Part shown: positions 1-8,714 of the stretch, piece by piece
How the letters are laid out: each line of letters starts with the position of its first letter
How positions within the stretch are numbered: the first letter of the stretch is position 1
Assembly (NCBI RefSeq): GCF_001310225.1
Contig: NZ_CP012898.1
Span: forward strand, 682,001 to 746,000
Reading direction: 5' to 3'
DNA length: 64,000 nt
DNA from: Pseudalgibacter alginicilyticus
GTDB taxonomy: Bacteria > Bacteroidota > Bacteroidia > Flavobacteriales > Flavobacteriaceae
Made by a program: the position numbers and the translations under genes
The notes under the pieces: generated by a model
Database searches by the model: none
The model's input: the letters and a program-made list of their open reading frames with translations, nothing else
What the model was told of the DNA's origin: nothing

Positions 1-129
1 CTCTAATGCTTGATTCGATTGAAATTGAGCAACAGGATTATTTGATACTGAAAGTTCTTCAAATTTTTCTTTCAGTAATCTAAAAGACAATTTAGATTCA
101 AAAGGTCCTTTTTTTATTAGTGTTTGCAT
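1..129 (-). CDS. Partial CDS of unknown function, N-terminal part only
   Basis: An open frame begins with ATG at 127-129 and runs without a stop off the left edge of the window, giving 43 residues that start MQTLIKKGPFESKLSF. It lies 8 bp downstream of the HD/Pycsar-type gene on the same strand, so the two are probably co-transcribed. The start fits a flavobacterial cytoplasmic protein: there is no signal peptide and the visible part is polar. I do not recognise a family from so short a piece. Confidence 0.5.
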   Translation of the reverse strand, partial: MQTLIKKGPFESKLSFRLLKEKFEELSVSNNPVAQFQSNQALE

Positions 130-137
130 ACTTTGTG

Positions 138-1301
138 TTAATTTATCATGAATAAATAATAACTAATAATAAAGGCCAAAGCTGAAATTATTATTCCAAA
201 CATGAACACCGTGTAAGTTATTCGTAATAGTCTATATTTTCGTTCTAAAACAAGACCTAAATAATATAAATCTTTAGTAAGTGAATTATATAATACATCT
301 TCATTTTCTATTAAATAGTCGATACCCCATTCAAAATCTTTCAAATTCATTTTATAAAAGTTACCAAAAAATAAAATATTGGTCTGTTTATTTTTAATCA
401 TGTCTTTGGTTACTGTAATTTTTGAAATATTTGGACGCGTAGAAAGCACTGATAAAACAATGGAAATAACACTTAAAACGGTTAATATTAAAGTGGGCCA
501 AACTAAAAATGCATTAGATGGGCTATCTAACCTTGGCACCAAACTAGATAATGCAACCGAAATGATAATGGCGTTAACAGAAAGTAAAATATTAGCTTTG
601 GTGTCTGCTATTGCACTCAATTCTATATGATTTTTGAGCGTAGTGCGAAACATGGTCTCCACTCCTCTCCCTGTTCTTTTATTATTTAACTTAACCTGCT
701 GCTTGGTCTTTATTTTTAGAATTTTAGCATCAAGTTCGCGAGCATTAAGTTCTTTGTAAGGTTGCCATTTAAGTAATGCCGATTGTGTATAAAACTGTTG
801 GTTTTCAAAAAACTCTTTATTAGCTTCCAACCAATCTAAATCTAAAATAGGAGTGTTATTTTTTAATACTATTTCTTTTTTTAATAAGTTAGAAATTTCA
901 AAATAATCATCGGAAGCTAAATGACTACAATCAGCATCTTTAGCTATTTTTTCCAATTTGGTAATGGGTACAGCTCCTTTTTTGGTTACAAAGATTAATT
1001 TTTTTACAAGCGCAATATCACTAAGTGAAAATTGATTTGAGGTTAAAAACTCTTCCGCTATCTTTGCACTTTCTTCTTCATGTCCATCATTTGTTACAAC
1101 ATAACCTGTATCGTGAAACCAAGCTGTAAGCTCCAAAATTTCTTTTTCTCTTTCATTACAGCCTTCCCATTCTGCAAGTTGAGTAATTCGCTTTACAACT
1201 CGCTTGGTATGGTCAATGTTATGATAGAAATTATTTGCTGACAATTTTGTTTCAAATAATTGCAACACAAAGTTTTCTGCTTGTAATATGATGTTTTCCA
1301 C
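138..1301 (-). CDS. HD-domain phosphohydrolase fused to a Pycsar-effector-type membrane domain
   Basis: The N-terminal half is an HD-superfamily domain. Counting from the farther TTG at 1352, metal-binding candidates are H48 (NIDH), H80-D81 (WFHDTG) and D139/D141 (KDADCSH). The C-terminal half, from about residue 235, resembles the PycTM domain of Pycsar effectors: a soluble segment with a DTKAN motif followed by hydrophobic stretches near 255-275, 283-307 and 375-400. HD proteins usually hydrolyse phosphoesters such as nucleotides, while PycTM effectors depolarise the inner membrane on sensing cCMP or cUMP. Whether this fusion does either is inference. The frame opens at TTG (1352), but GTG at 1299-1301, giving (M)ENIILQAENFV, suits the family better and is used here. 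No cyclase gene is adjacent. The partial gene at 1-129 follows closely. Confidence 0.8.
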   Translation of the reverse strand: MENIILQAENFVLQLFETKLSANNFYHNIDHTKRVVKRITQLAEWEGCNEREKEILELTAWFHDTGYVVTNDGHEEESAKIAEEFLTSNQFSLSDIALVKKLIFVTKKGAVPITKLEKIAKDADCSHLASDDYFEISNLLKKEIVLKNNTPILDLDWLEANKEFFENQQFYTQSALLKWQPYKELNARELDAKILKIKTKQQVKLNNKRTGRGVETMFRTTLKNHIELSAIADTKANILLSVNAIIISVALSSLVPRLDSPSNAFLVWPTLILTVLSVISIVLSVLSTRPNISKITVTKDMIKNKQTNILFFGNFYKMNLKDFEWGIDYLIENEDVLYNSLTKDLYYLGLVLERKYRLLRITYTVFMFGIIISALAFIISYYLFMIN

Positions 1302-1441
1302 TAAAAAAATGTTATGTTGATGCCGTATTAATGCCTCTAAAATACGCCACAAAAATACTGAATTTATTTAACTTTAATGTACTTAGCTTATTAAAGCAAA
1401 GCGCTAATATCCCTAAATTAACCATTAAAATAAAAACCTGA

Positions 1442-1468
1442 AAAGTAGCTCAGCAAATGAGCTACTTT
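1442..1468 (-). terminator. Rho-independent terminator after the pirin gene
   Basis: A perfect 11-bp inverted repeat (1442-1452 with 1458-1468) has a 5-nt loop. On the minus strand it is followed shortly by a T-rich run. It lies 16 bp beyond the pirin stop codon and before the start of the HD/Pycsar-type gene, so it should end the Crp/118-aa/pirin transcript. Confidence 0.75.
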
Positions 1469-1483
1469 GAGTTATCGTACTAT

Positions 1484-2356
1484 TTAATCTTCTAAATAAC
1501 CAAATTTACCACTATTGTAATCTTGAAAAGCTTCCATGATTTCTTCTTGAGTATTCATTACAAAGGGGCCATGAGCCACAATGGGTTCATTTATAGGTTT
1601 GCCACTTAGTACCAAAATAACAGTATCTTGTAATGCTTCCATAGTAAAAGACTCCCCATCATTACTAAACATTACAAAATGATCTTCTGGTGCATTATAC
1701 TCACTATTTAGTTTAGCTTCTCCTTCTATTATTAATAACGCTGTTGTATAATGCTTAGGAAAATTCAATTCAGTTTTATTACCTTTTTTTAATCTAACAT
1801 TATACATATTGATAGGCGTAAATGTAGATGCAGGCCCTTTGTAACCATCATATTCTCCTGCAATTACTTCTATTTCTCCTGATTGATTAGGCAATGCTAT
1901 TTTGGTCATTTCAGAATGGGAAATAGCTTGATATTTTGGTGAGCTCATCTTATCTTTTGCTGGTAAATTAACCCATAATTGCACCATTTGAAATTCTCCT
2001 CCCGTTTTACTCCATTCGGTTTCATGAAACTCTTTGTGTAGCACCCCAGAAGCAGCAGTCATCCATTGCACATCTCCTTCACCAATAACACCACCACCTC
2101 CAGCACTATCACCATGTTCAACACGACCTTTATAAGCAATCGTTACTGTTTCAAAACCACGGTGCGGATGTACACCTACACCTTTTGGTTTTTCTGTTGC
2201 CGGAAAATTGTACTTTGAATTATAATCCATCATAATGAACGGATCCATACGCTTCATGGTTGATGTTCCTGGAATAAAATTATGAACCCTAAAACCATCT
2301 CCAACAAAATGTGGTGTTCCTGGTTTTGTTATTTTTTCTATAGTTCTTATTTTCAT
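1484..2356 (-). CDS. Pirin family bicupin protein
   Basis: The 290-residue protein has the full pirin signature: HPHRGFET (H63, H65), a glycine-rich stretch GGGGVIGEGDVQWMTA and GVLHKEF (H107, E109). The spacing matches the His-His-His-Glu metal site of pirins in the first cupin barrel, and a pirin C-terminal barrel follows. Some bacterial pirins have quercetin dioxygenase activity; others act as redox-linked partners. The actual substrate cannot be told from sequence. There is no signal peptide, so it is cytoplasmic. It is the last gene of a likely three-gene unit with the 118-aa protein (19-bp gap) and the Crp-family regulator, and a hairpin terminator follows it. The start is ATG and the length is normal for the family. 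Confidence 0.93.
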   Translation of the reverse strand: MKIRTIEKITKPGTPHFVGDGFRVHNFIPGTSTMKRMDPFIMMDYNSKYNFPATEKPKGVGVHPHRGFETVTIAYKGRVEHGDSAGGGGVIGEGDVQWMTAASGVLHKEFHETEWSKTGGEFQMVQLWVNLPAKDKMSSPKYQAISHSEMTKIALPNQSGEIEVIAGEYDGYKGPASTFTPINMYNVRLKKGNKTELNFPKHYTTALLIIEGEAKLNSEYNAPEDHFVMFSNDGESFTMEALQDTVILVLSGKPINEPIVAHGPFVMNTQEEIMEAFQDYNSGKFGYLED

Positions 2357-2375
2357 ATTGTTTCTCTTTTAATTG

Positions 2376-2732
2376 TTAATCTTTTTTTAAATTGAGATTA
2401 TGAGCCAATTTAATTTCAATTAAGTTATCTAAATAATTTTGATTTGAACTTGGTCTTTTTTTAGTCCAATAAGCCGTTTTTACCGTTTCAGCTAAGGCTG
2501 TTTTATCATGATAAGTTAACCAAATAAGCTCATTAAATAATAATGATATGATTTTGATTAATTTAAGCTTGTCTGTATCGGCTAATTCATCAGAAATAGC
2601 AACAACTTTGTACGGTATTTGGTATAGCTTTTCAACAACAGTCTCTACACGGTTTTCTACAGTAACTTTCCAGTTTAGGATTTTCGGAATACCTGTGTGC
2701 TTAGCGACTACTAATACTTCTAAATGTTTCAT
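2376..2732 (-). CDS. Small conserved-looking protein of unknown function
   Basis: This 118-residue cytoplasmic protein has no signal peptide or membrane segment. Its middle alternates hydrophobic strands and helices (YKVVAIS, then IKIISLLF), and the pattern is loosely like a degenerate receiver-type alpha/beta fold that lacks the first strand and phospho-acceptor site. That resemblance is only an impression. It sits between a Crp-family regulator and a pirin, 19 bp from the latter. A candidate promoter box inside an imperfect palindrome lies directly upstream, so it is probably the first gene of a two-gene unit controlled there. I do not recognise the family with confidence. Confidence 0.65.
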   Translation of the reverse strand: MKHLEVLVVAKHTGIPKILNWKVTVENRVETVVEKLYQIPYKVVAISDELADTDKLKLIKIISLLFNELIWLTYHDKTALAETVKTAYWTKKRPSSNQNYLDNLIEIKLAHNLNLKKD

Positions 2733-2740
2733 AATCTATT

Positions 2741-2782
2741 TACTTTTCTATTACTGCAAAATTACAGCAATAGTAAAAAGTA
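2741..2782 (-). promoter_or_regulatory. Candidate promoter/operator: -7 box inside an imperfect palindrome
   Basis: Two arms (2741-2756 and 2765-2782) form an imperfect inverted repeat with one mismatch and a short bulge. The 8-nt loop at 2757-2764 reads TAATTTTG on the minus strand, an exact match to the Bacteroidota -7 consensus TAnnTTTG. Transcription would start near 2750, about 18 nt before the ATG of the 118-aa gene. No good -33 TTTG is visible. Overlap of a palindrome with the -7 box suggests an operator, perhaps for the Crp-family protein encoded upstream; that link is inference. Confidence 0.45.
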
Positions 2783-2810
2783 TACATTGACCTATGGTAA
2801 GAAGTTATTT

Positions 2811-3413
2811 TTAATTATTAGGATTGAAATTTTCTTTTGCAAGTGCTTTTCTAACACGGCTTAAACTTTCTGGTGTAATTCCTAAATAGGAAGCAATCAT
2901 CCATTGGGGTACACGCAATAAAACATCAGGATACATAGCAATAAAATCCAGATACCTCACTCTGGCAGAAGCACCTAATAATAAGCTAACCCGCTTATAT
3001 AAATGTCTGATATGGTTATGAAGCAATTGTTCGTTTCGCTTTCTAAAATCAGGATTTATTCTTGACACTTGATCTATAAATTCTTCATCAATAATAACAA
3101 CTATAGAATTTTCAGCAGCATCAATATAGTAAGTAGAAGGTTCTTTAAAAAAAAAGCTTCCTCTATCGCTTACAAGCCAAGTTTCAGTTGCAAATTGTAA
3201 AATGTTTTCTTTACCTTCTTCATTTAAGGCATAAAAACGCAATAAACCTTGTTCTACAAAAAAGAAATGAGAGCAAATATCTCCCTGTTTTAGTAAAAAC
3301 TGACCTTTTGCAACTTTTTTTGTTTTAATTAAATATTCTATTTGAGTAAACTCCTCATTAGTTAACCCTCCTTTATCAATAAGATGCTTTTTAAAATTAG
3401 ATACAGTAATCAT
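2811..3413 (-). CDS. Crp/Fnr family transcriptional regulator
   Basis: The protein has an N-terminal cyclic-nucleotide-binding-like beta-roll (KGQFLLKQGDICSHFFFVEQG) and a C-terminal helix-turn-helix (YLGITPESLSRVRKAL), the order and length of Crp/Fnr regulators. No Cys cluster for an Fe-S centre is seen, so it is not a classical Fnr. The longest frame opens at 3449, but ATG at 3411-3413 (MITVSNFKKHL) removes an unusual 12-residue leader and gives a normal 200-residue protein. It is divergent from the dehydrogenase at 3603 and upstream of the 118-aa protein and pirin, so it may control one or both sets. The effector is unknown; many flavobacterial members do not bind cAMP. Confidence 0.88.
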   Translation of the reverse strand: MITVSNFKKHLIDKGGLTNEEFTQIEYLIKTKKVAKGQFLLKQGDICSHFFFVEQGLLRFYALNEEGKENILQFATETWLVSDRGSFFFKEPSTYYIDAAENSIVVIIDEEFIDQVSRINPDFRKRNEQLLHNHIRHLYKRVSLLLGASARVRYLDFIAMYPDVLLRVPQWMIASYLGITPESLSRVRKALAKENFNPNN

Positions 3414-3602
3414 AGGATAAAGATAAATTAAATTTAAAGTTAAGTACATTAAAATACTATTTGAATAAATAATTTGAAATACTCAAACAAATTTATAAGT
3501 GTCTGGAATAATATCGCTCTAAGTATCGTAAGTAATTTAACTTTTCTTCGTCATATAAAACAGCTTATTAACCGTTTTTAAAAAATTATATATTAAAAAT
3601 CT

Positions 3603-4337
3603 ATGAAATTAAAAAACAAAGTTATAATAGTCACAGGCTCTTCAAGAGGTATAGGTAAGGAAATTGCAATATTATTAGCTAAAAATGGTGCTAAAGTTGT
3701 TGTTAATCATTCAAATAGTGAGGCAGAAGCAAAAGCAACAGTTAATACTATAGAAAAAAATGACGGCATTGCATTTTCATTCAAAGCAGATGTTAGTAAA
3801 AAAAGTGAAGTAACTCAATTATTTAATGAAACTTTAAACCGTTTTGGAAAAATAGATGTTTTAATTAACAATGCTGGAGTTATGATTTCTAAAGAACTAA
3901 AAGATAATTCTCAAGAAGATTTCACCAAACAGTTTGATATTAATGTAAGAGGTATTTTCAATACATTACAAGAGGCACACAGTAAACTAGCAGATAACGG
4001 AATAATTATAAATGTATCTTCAAGCACCGCCAAACTAATGTTTCCAACTTATGCACTCTATTCTGCTTCTAAAGCTGCAGTGGAACAAATAACACGAGTG
4101 TTTTCTAAAGAAATTGGCAGAGGAATATCAGTAAATGCTATTGCTCCTGGTGCTACAGAAACAGAACTCTTTTTAGAAGGCAAATCTGTTGAATTTATAA
4201 ATAAACTAAAGGGGATGAATGCTTTTAATAGACTTGCTAAACCTATTGACATTGCCAAAGTTGTATTGTTTTTAGCTAGTGATGATTCTAAATGGATATC
4301 TGGCCAAGTCATTGGTGCAAATGGTGCACTGGTTTAA
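3603..4337 (+). CDS. Short-chain dehydrogenase/reductase (classical SDR)
   Basis: The 244-residue Rossmann protein carries the classical SDR motifs: TGSSRGIG at 11-18 for NAD(P) binding, NNAG at about 89-92, a serine in NVSSS near 139-141, and the YxxxK catalytic pair Y153/K157 (YSASK). Such enzymes reduce or oxidise carbonyl/alcohol groups, and 3-oxoacyl-ACP-reductase-like members are common. The arginine in TGSSRGIG and the region VVNHSNSE suggest NADPH use, but the substrate is not predictable. It is a single gene, divergent from the Crp-family regulator across about 190 bp, and ends at a strong terminator shared with the 3' end of the convergent ABC gene. Co-regulation with the regulator is plausible but unproven. 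Confidence 0.88.
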   Translation: MKLKNKVIIVTGSSRGIGKEIAILLAKNGAKVVVNHSNSEAEAKATVNTIEKNDGIAFSFKADVSKKSEVTQLFNETLNRFGKIDVLINNAGVMISKELKDNSQEDFTKQFDINVRGIFNTLQEAHSKLADNGIIINVSSSTAKLMFPTYALYSASKAAVEQITRVFSKEIGRGISVNAIAPGATETELFLEGKSVEFINKLKGMNAFNRLAKPIDIAKVVLFLASDDSKWISGQVIGANGALV

Positions 4338-4357
4338 ACTACTGGTAAATTTGTATT

Positions 4358-5590
4358 TTAAAATATTGAAATTCGGGTTCCCACAGAGCCCGTTTTTTTG
4401 GGAGTCAATTCATAAAAAAATTCAGGATTCAGTCCAATCTCTTTTCTATGAGACACATATAAAATAGCGGTATCTGTTTCTAAAGCAATTTTATTGATTA
4501 GTTCTGAAAATAATTGTGTATCATCATCATCTAAACCATTAGTAGGTTCATCCAAAATAAGCAACGGAGGATTTTTTACCATAGCTCTTGCTATTAAAAC
4601 CAACCTTTGGTGTCCTTTTGACAATGATACGAATGGCTGTTTTCTAATATCAAACATACCCAAAACATTTAGCCATTCATGGGTTAGTTTAATTTGCTCA
4701 TTAGTAGGCGTTGAATAAAGCCCAATGGTATCATAAAACCCCGAAACAATCATATTTCCTATGGCATCTAAACGCTTAAAACCTCTCAACATTTCTGATG
4801 AAAAATAACCAATTTTTCTTTTAATATCCCAAACACTTTCTCCACTCCCTTTTTTAACACCAAATAAAATAATATCTTGATTGAATGCTTTAGGATTATC
4901 ACCATAAATCATACTTAGCATGGTGCTTTTTCCCGATCCATTAGGACCAATTAATTGCCAAAACTCTCCGAGTTTTATTTCCCAAGAAATGTTATTTAAA
5001 ATTGGTCTGCCATTATAGGATACCGATACGTTATTAAATTTGATTAAAGGATTAATATCCACTGATAAAGAGCGGTATGGCTTAGGTAAATCCCTAATAA
5101 AACTTAAAGGAGCTTTTGATTTTACATCTTTACTGGCGGCTTCAAAGGCCACCAATACATCTCCTTGTAATTGATATGTTTTATTTATAAATGGCAAAAC
5201 CTCTCCTATTCGGTTGGTAATTTGAATGATTAAGGTTTTATCACTTAAATTTGTTAATATTCTTTCTATTTCTAATTGCTTGTGCACATCTAAATTACCA
5301 AAAACATTATCTACAATAAGATAATTTGGCTTTTGTGCAATAATATGATCTAACAAAGCTATTTTTCGTTCCCCTTCAGAAGAATGTAATAAACTGTTTT
5401 TTGTATTGGTAACAACAGCAAATTTTCCATGAATAATTTCTTCCTCAATAAACTTGCTGAGTGTTATTTCGGAAAAAACAGCACCTTTTAAATGCGAAAC
5501 ATTAGCAATACTATTTCCGGATACTATATTATCAATAATTTGATGCTTATCATCTTTATTGGAAATATAAATCGCAAAATGAGTACTCAA
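4358..5590 (-). CDS. Two-domain ABC ATPase with a degenerate first domain (ModF-like)
   Basis: The 410-residue soluble protein has two ABC-type halves. The C-terminal half is complete: Walker A GPNGSGKST at 215-223, signature LSKGHQ, and Walker B LLILDEP followed by TNGLDDDD and the switch His in VSHR. The N-terminal half (about 1-150) keeps a signature-like SSEGERK near 70 and a Walker-B-like YLIVDN near 90, but has no Walker A, so it is unlikely to hydrolyse ATP. The arrangement resembles ModF/PhrA-type proteins. No permease is adjacent, and the role is unknown. The start is TTG at 5588-5590. It follows the kinase gene by 18 bp, so they may be co-transcribed. Confidence 0.82.
   Translation of the reverse strand: MSTHFAIYISNKDDKHQIIDNIVSGNSIANVSHLKGAVFSEITLSKFIEEEIIHGKFAVVTNTKNSLLHSSEGERKIALLDHIIAQKPNYLIVDNVFGNLDVHKQLEIERILTNLSDKTLIIQITNRIGEVLPFINKTYQLQGDVLVAFEAASKDVKSKAPLSFIRDLPKPYRSLSVDINPLIKFNNVSVSYNGRPILNNISWEIKLGEFWQLIGPNGSGKSTMLSMIYGDNPKAFNQDIILFGVKKGSGESVWDIKRKIGYFSSEMLRGFKRLDAIGNMIVSGFYDTIGLYSTPTNEQIKLTHEWLNVLGMFDIRKQPFVSLSKGHQRLVLIARAMVKNPPLLILDEPTNGLDDDDTQLFSELINKIALETDTAILYVSHRKEIGLNPEFFYELTPKKTGSVGTRISIF
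4374..4399 (+). terminator. Rho-independent terminator of the SDR gene, inside the ABC gene 3' end
   Basis: A 7-bp GC-rich stem (4374-4380 with 4386-4392, one T-G wobble) has a CCACA loop and is followed directly by seven T on the plus strand. It ends the dehydrogenase transcript and lies within the last coding codons of the convergent ABC gene, which stops at 4358. Confidence 0.8.
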
Positions 5591-5608
5591 AAAAAATAGA
5601 ATTAAAGT

Positions 5609-6469
5609 TTATATATTTTTAGAATGAAATGCAACCAAGCCTTCAATAGGACGGCGTTCAAAATTACCAACAATAAAGCCCATTTCTTCAGCAACTTCTT
5701 TTATTTGATCTTGAGCAAAATAAGCTATAGAACCTGCAAAGTGTACAGGCACTGTTTTCACTTCTTCTTTATATTGCATAATATAGTTTTTGGTAAAAAT
5801 TCGAATGCCTTCTTTTATCAATTCAATGATATATTCTGAATCTTTATTTAAAAACATAAATTCAGCAAAATTTGCTAAATATGCATTAGGGTTTGGTTGT
5901 TTGTAGATATTATACTTAACATAATCAGCTTCCATATTGTATTTGCTACCAAAAGCGACTTTAATATCCTCGGGCATGTTATTAAAGTAATAATCTCTTA
6001 TCAATTGTTTACCATAATAATTACCTGAAGCGTCATCCATTAATATATAACCTAAGGACAAAACACGTTGGTGCAATTGCTTACCATCATAGTAGCTACA
6101 ATTAGATCCCGTACCCAGTATACATACCACAGCAGCTTCATCGGCCTTACTAATGGTGCCATAAACAGCAGCCATTGTATCTTCTTCAACTTTTACAAGA
6201 GCTTCTTTAAAAACTTCTTTGAGCACATTATAAACCATCTCGTTACCACGCTCAGTACCACAACCTGCCCCATAAAAGTAAACGTGAGTAACATCTGCTT
6301 TATAAGCCGTAATCTCTTTACTATTTTTAATTATTTTTTTTAGTTTCTTACTGGTTAAAATTTCAGGGTTAAGCCCCTTCGTTCTAAATTTTTCTGAAAT
6401 CTGTTTTCCATTATCATCTATTGCAATCCAATCGGATTTTGTAGAACCACTATCAACAATTAAAATCAT
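5609..6469 (-). CDS. BadF/BcrA-type ATPase family N-acetylglucosamine kinase
   Basis: The 286-residue ASKHA-fold kinase starts MILIVDSGSTKSDW, with the phosphate-1 loop (DSGSTKSDW), and contains the second ATP motif in CILGTGSNCSYY and a C-terminal FAGSIAYF adenosine loop. Bacterial members of this group phosphorylate N-acetylglucosamine to GlcNAc-6-phosphate in the cytoplasm. The open frame extends to 6514, but those extra 15 codons translate the hairpin terminator of gap, so ATG at 6467-6469 is the start. It follows gap and pfkA on the same strand, and the ABC gene comes next. GlcNAc freed by the GH20 enzymes of the locus at 19-64 kb is a plausible substrate; that link is inference. Confidence 0.85.
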   Translation of the reverse strand: MILIVDSGSTKSDWIAIDDNGKQISEKFRTKGLNPEILTSKKLKKIIKNSKEITAYKADVTHVYFYGAGCGTERGNEMVYNVLKEVFKEALVKVEEDTMAAVYGTISKADEAAVVCILGTGSNCSYYDGKQLHQRVLSLGYILMDDASGNYYGKQLIRDYYFNNMPEDIKVAFGSKYNMEADYVKYNIYKQPNPNAYLANFAEFMFLNKDSEYIIELIKEGIRIFTKNYIMQYKEEVKTVPVHFAGSIAYFAQDQIKEVAEEMGFIVGNFERRPIEGLVAFHSKNI

Positions 6470-6488
6470 AAGTTTTTTAAATAAAAAA

Positions 6489-6525
6489 TCCACAGAACCA
6501 TAATAAAACATCATGGTTCTGTGGA
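6489..6525 (-). terminator. Strong rho-independent terminator after gap
   Basis: A perfect 13-bp inverted repeat (6489-6501 with 6513-6525) has an 11-nt loop and is followed by a T-run on the minus strand (TTTTTTA). It starts 14 bp past the gap stop and ends 20 bp before the kinase start codon, so transcription of gap should largely stop here. Confidence 0.9.
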
Positions 6526-6538
6526 CTAAGGTAATAAA

Positions 6539-8544
<2,006 letters not shown>

Positions 8545-8676
8545 GTTAGTTTTTAAAAATTCCATGTAAAATTAAGAAACTTAAACAATATATTGATAGG
8601 TTTATTCCTTTTTTATGAGAGTATTATTACTATAACGTTTTAGTTATCATAAATAACTTTCGTAATTAGAAATTAT

Positions 8677-8714
8677 TAATAATTGATACCAAAATTTATT
8701 AATATCAATTATTA
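8677..8714 (-). terminator. AT-rich hairpin overlapping the tamB stop codon
   Basis: A perfect 12-bp inverted repeat (8677-8688 with 8703-8714) has a 14-nt loop. The right arm includes the tamB TGA stop at 8705-8707. On the minus strand a moderately T-rich stretch follows. The stem is almost all A-T, so it is a weak terminator at best. Confidence 0.4.

Noticed and set aside
3414-3449. Twelve-residue extension of the Crp-family regulator
   Set aside because: It is hydrophobic and unlike Crp/Fnr N-termini; the internal ATG gives a standard length.
6470-6514. N-terminal extension of the N-acetylhexosamine kinase frame (MMFYYGSVDF...)
   Set aside because: It translates the stem-loop terminator of gap; the conserved ATP motif starts right after the internal ATG at 6469.
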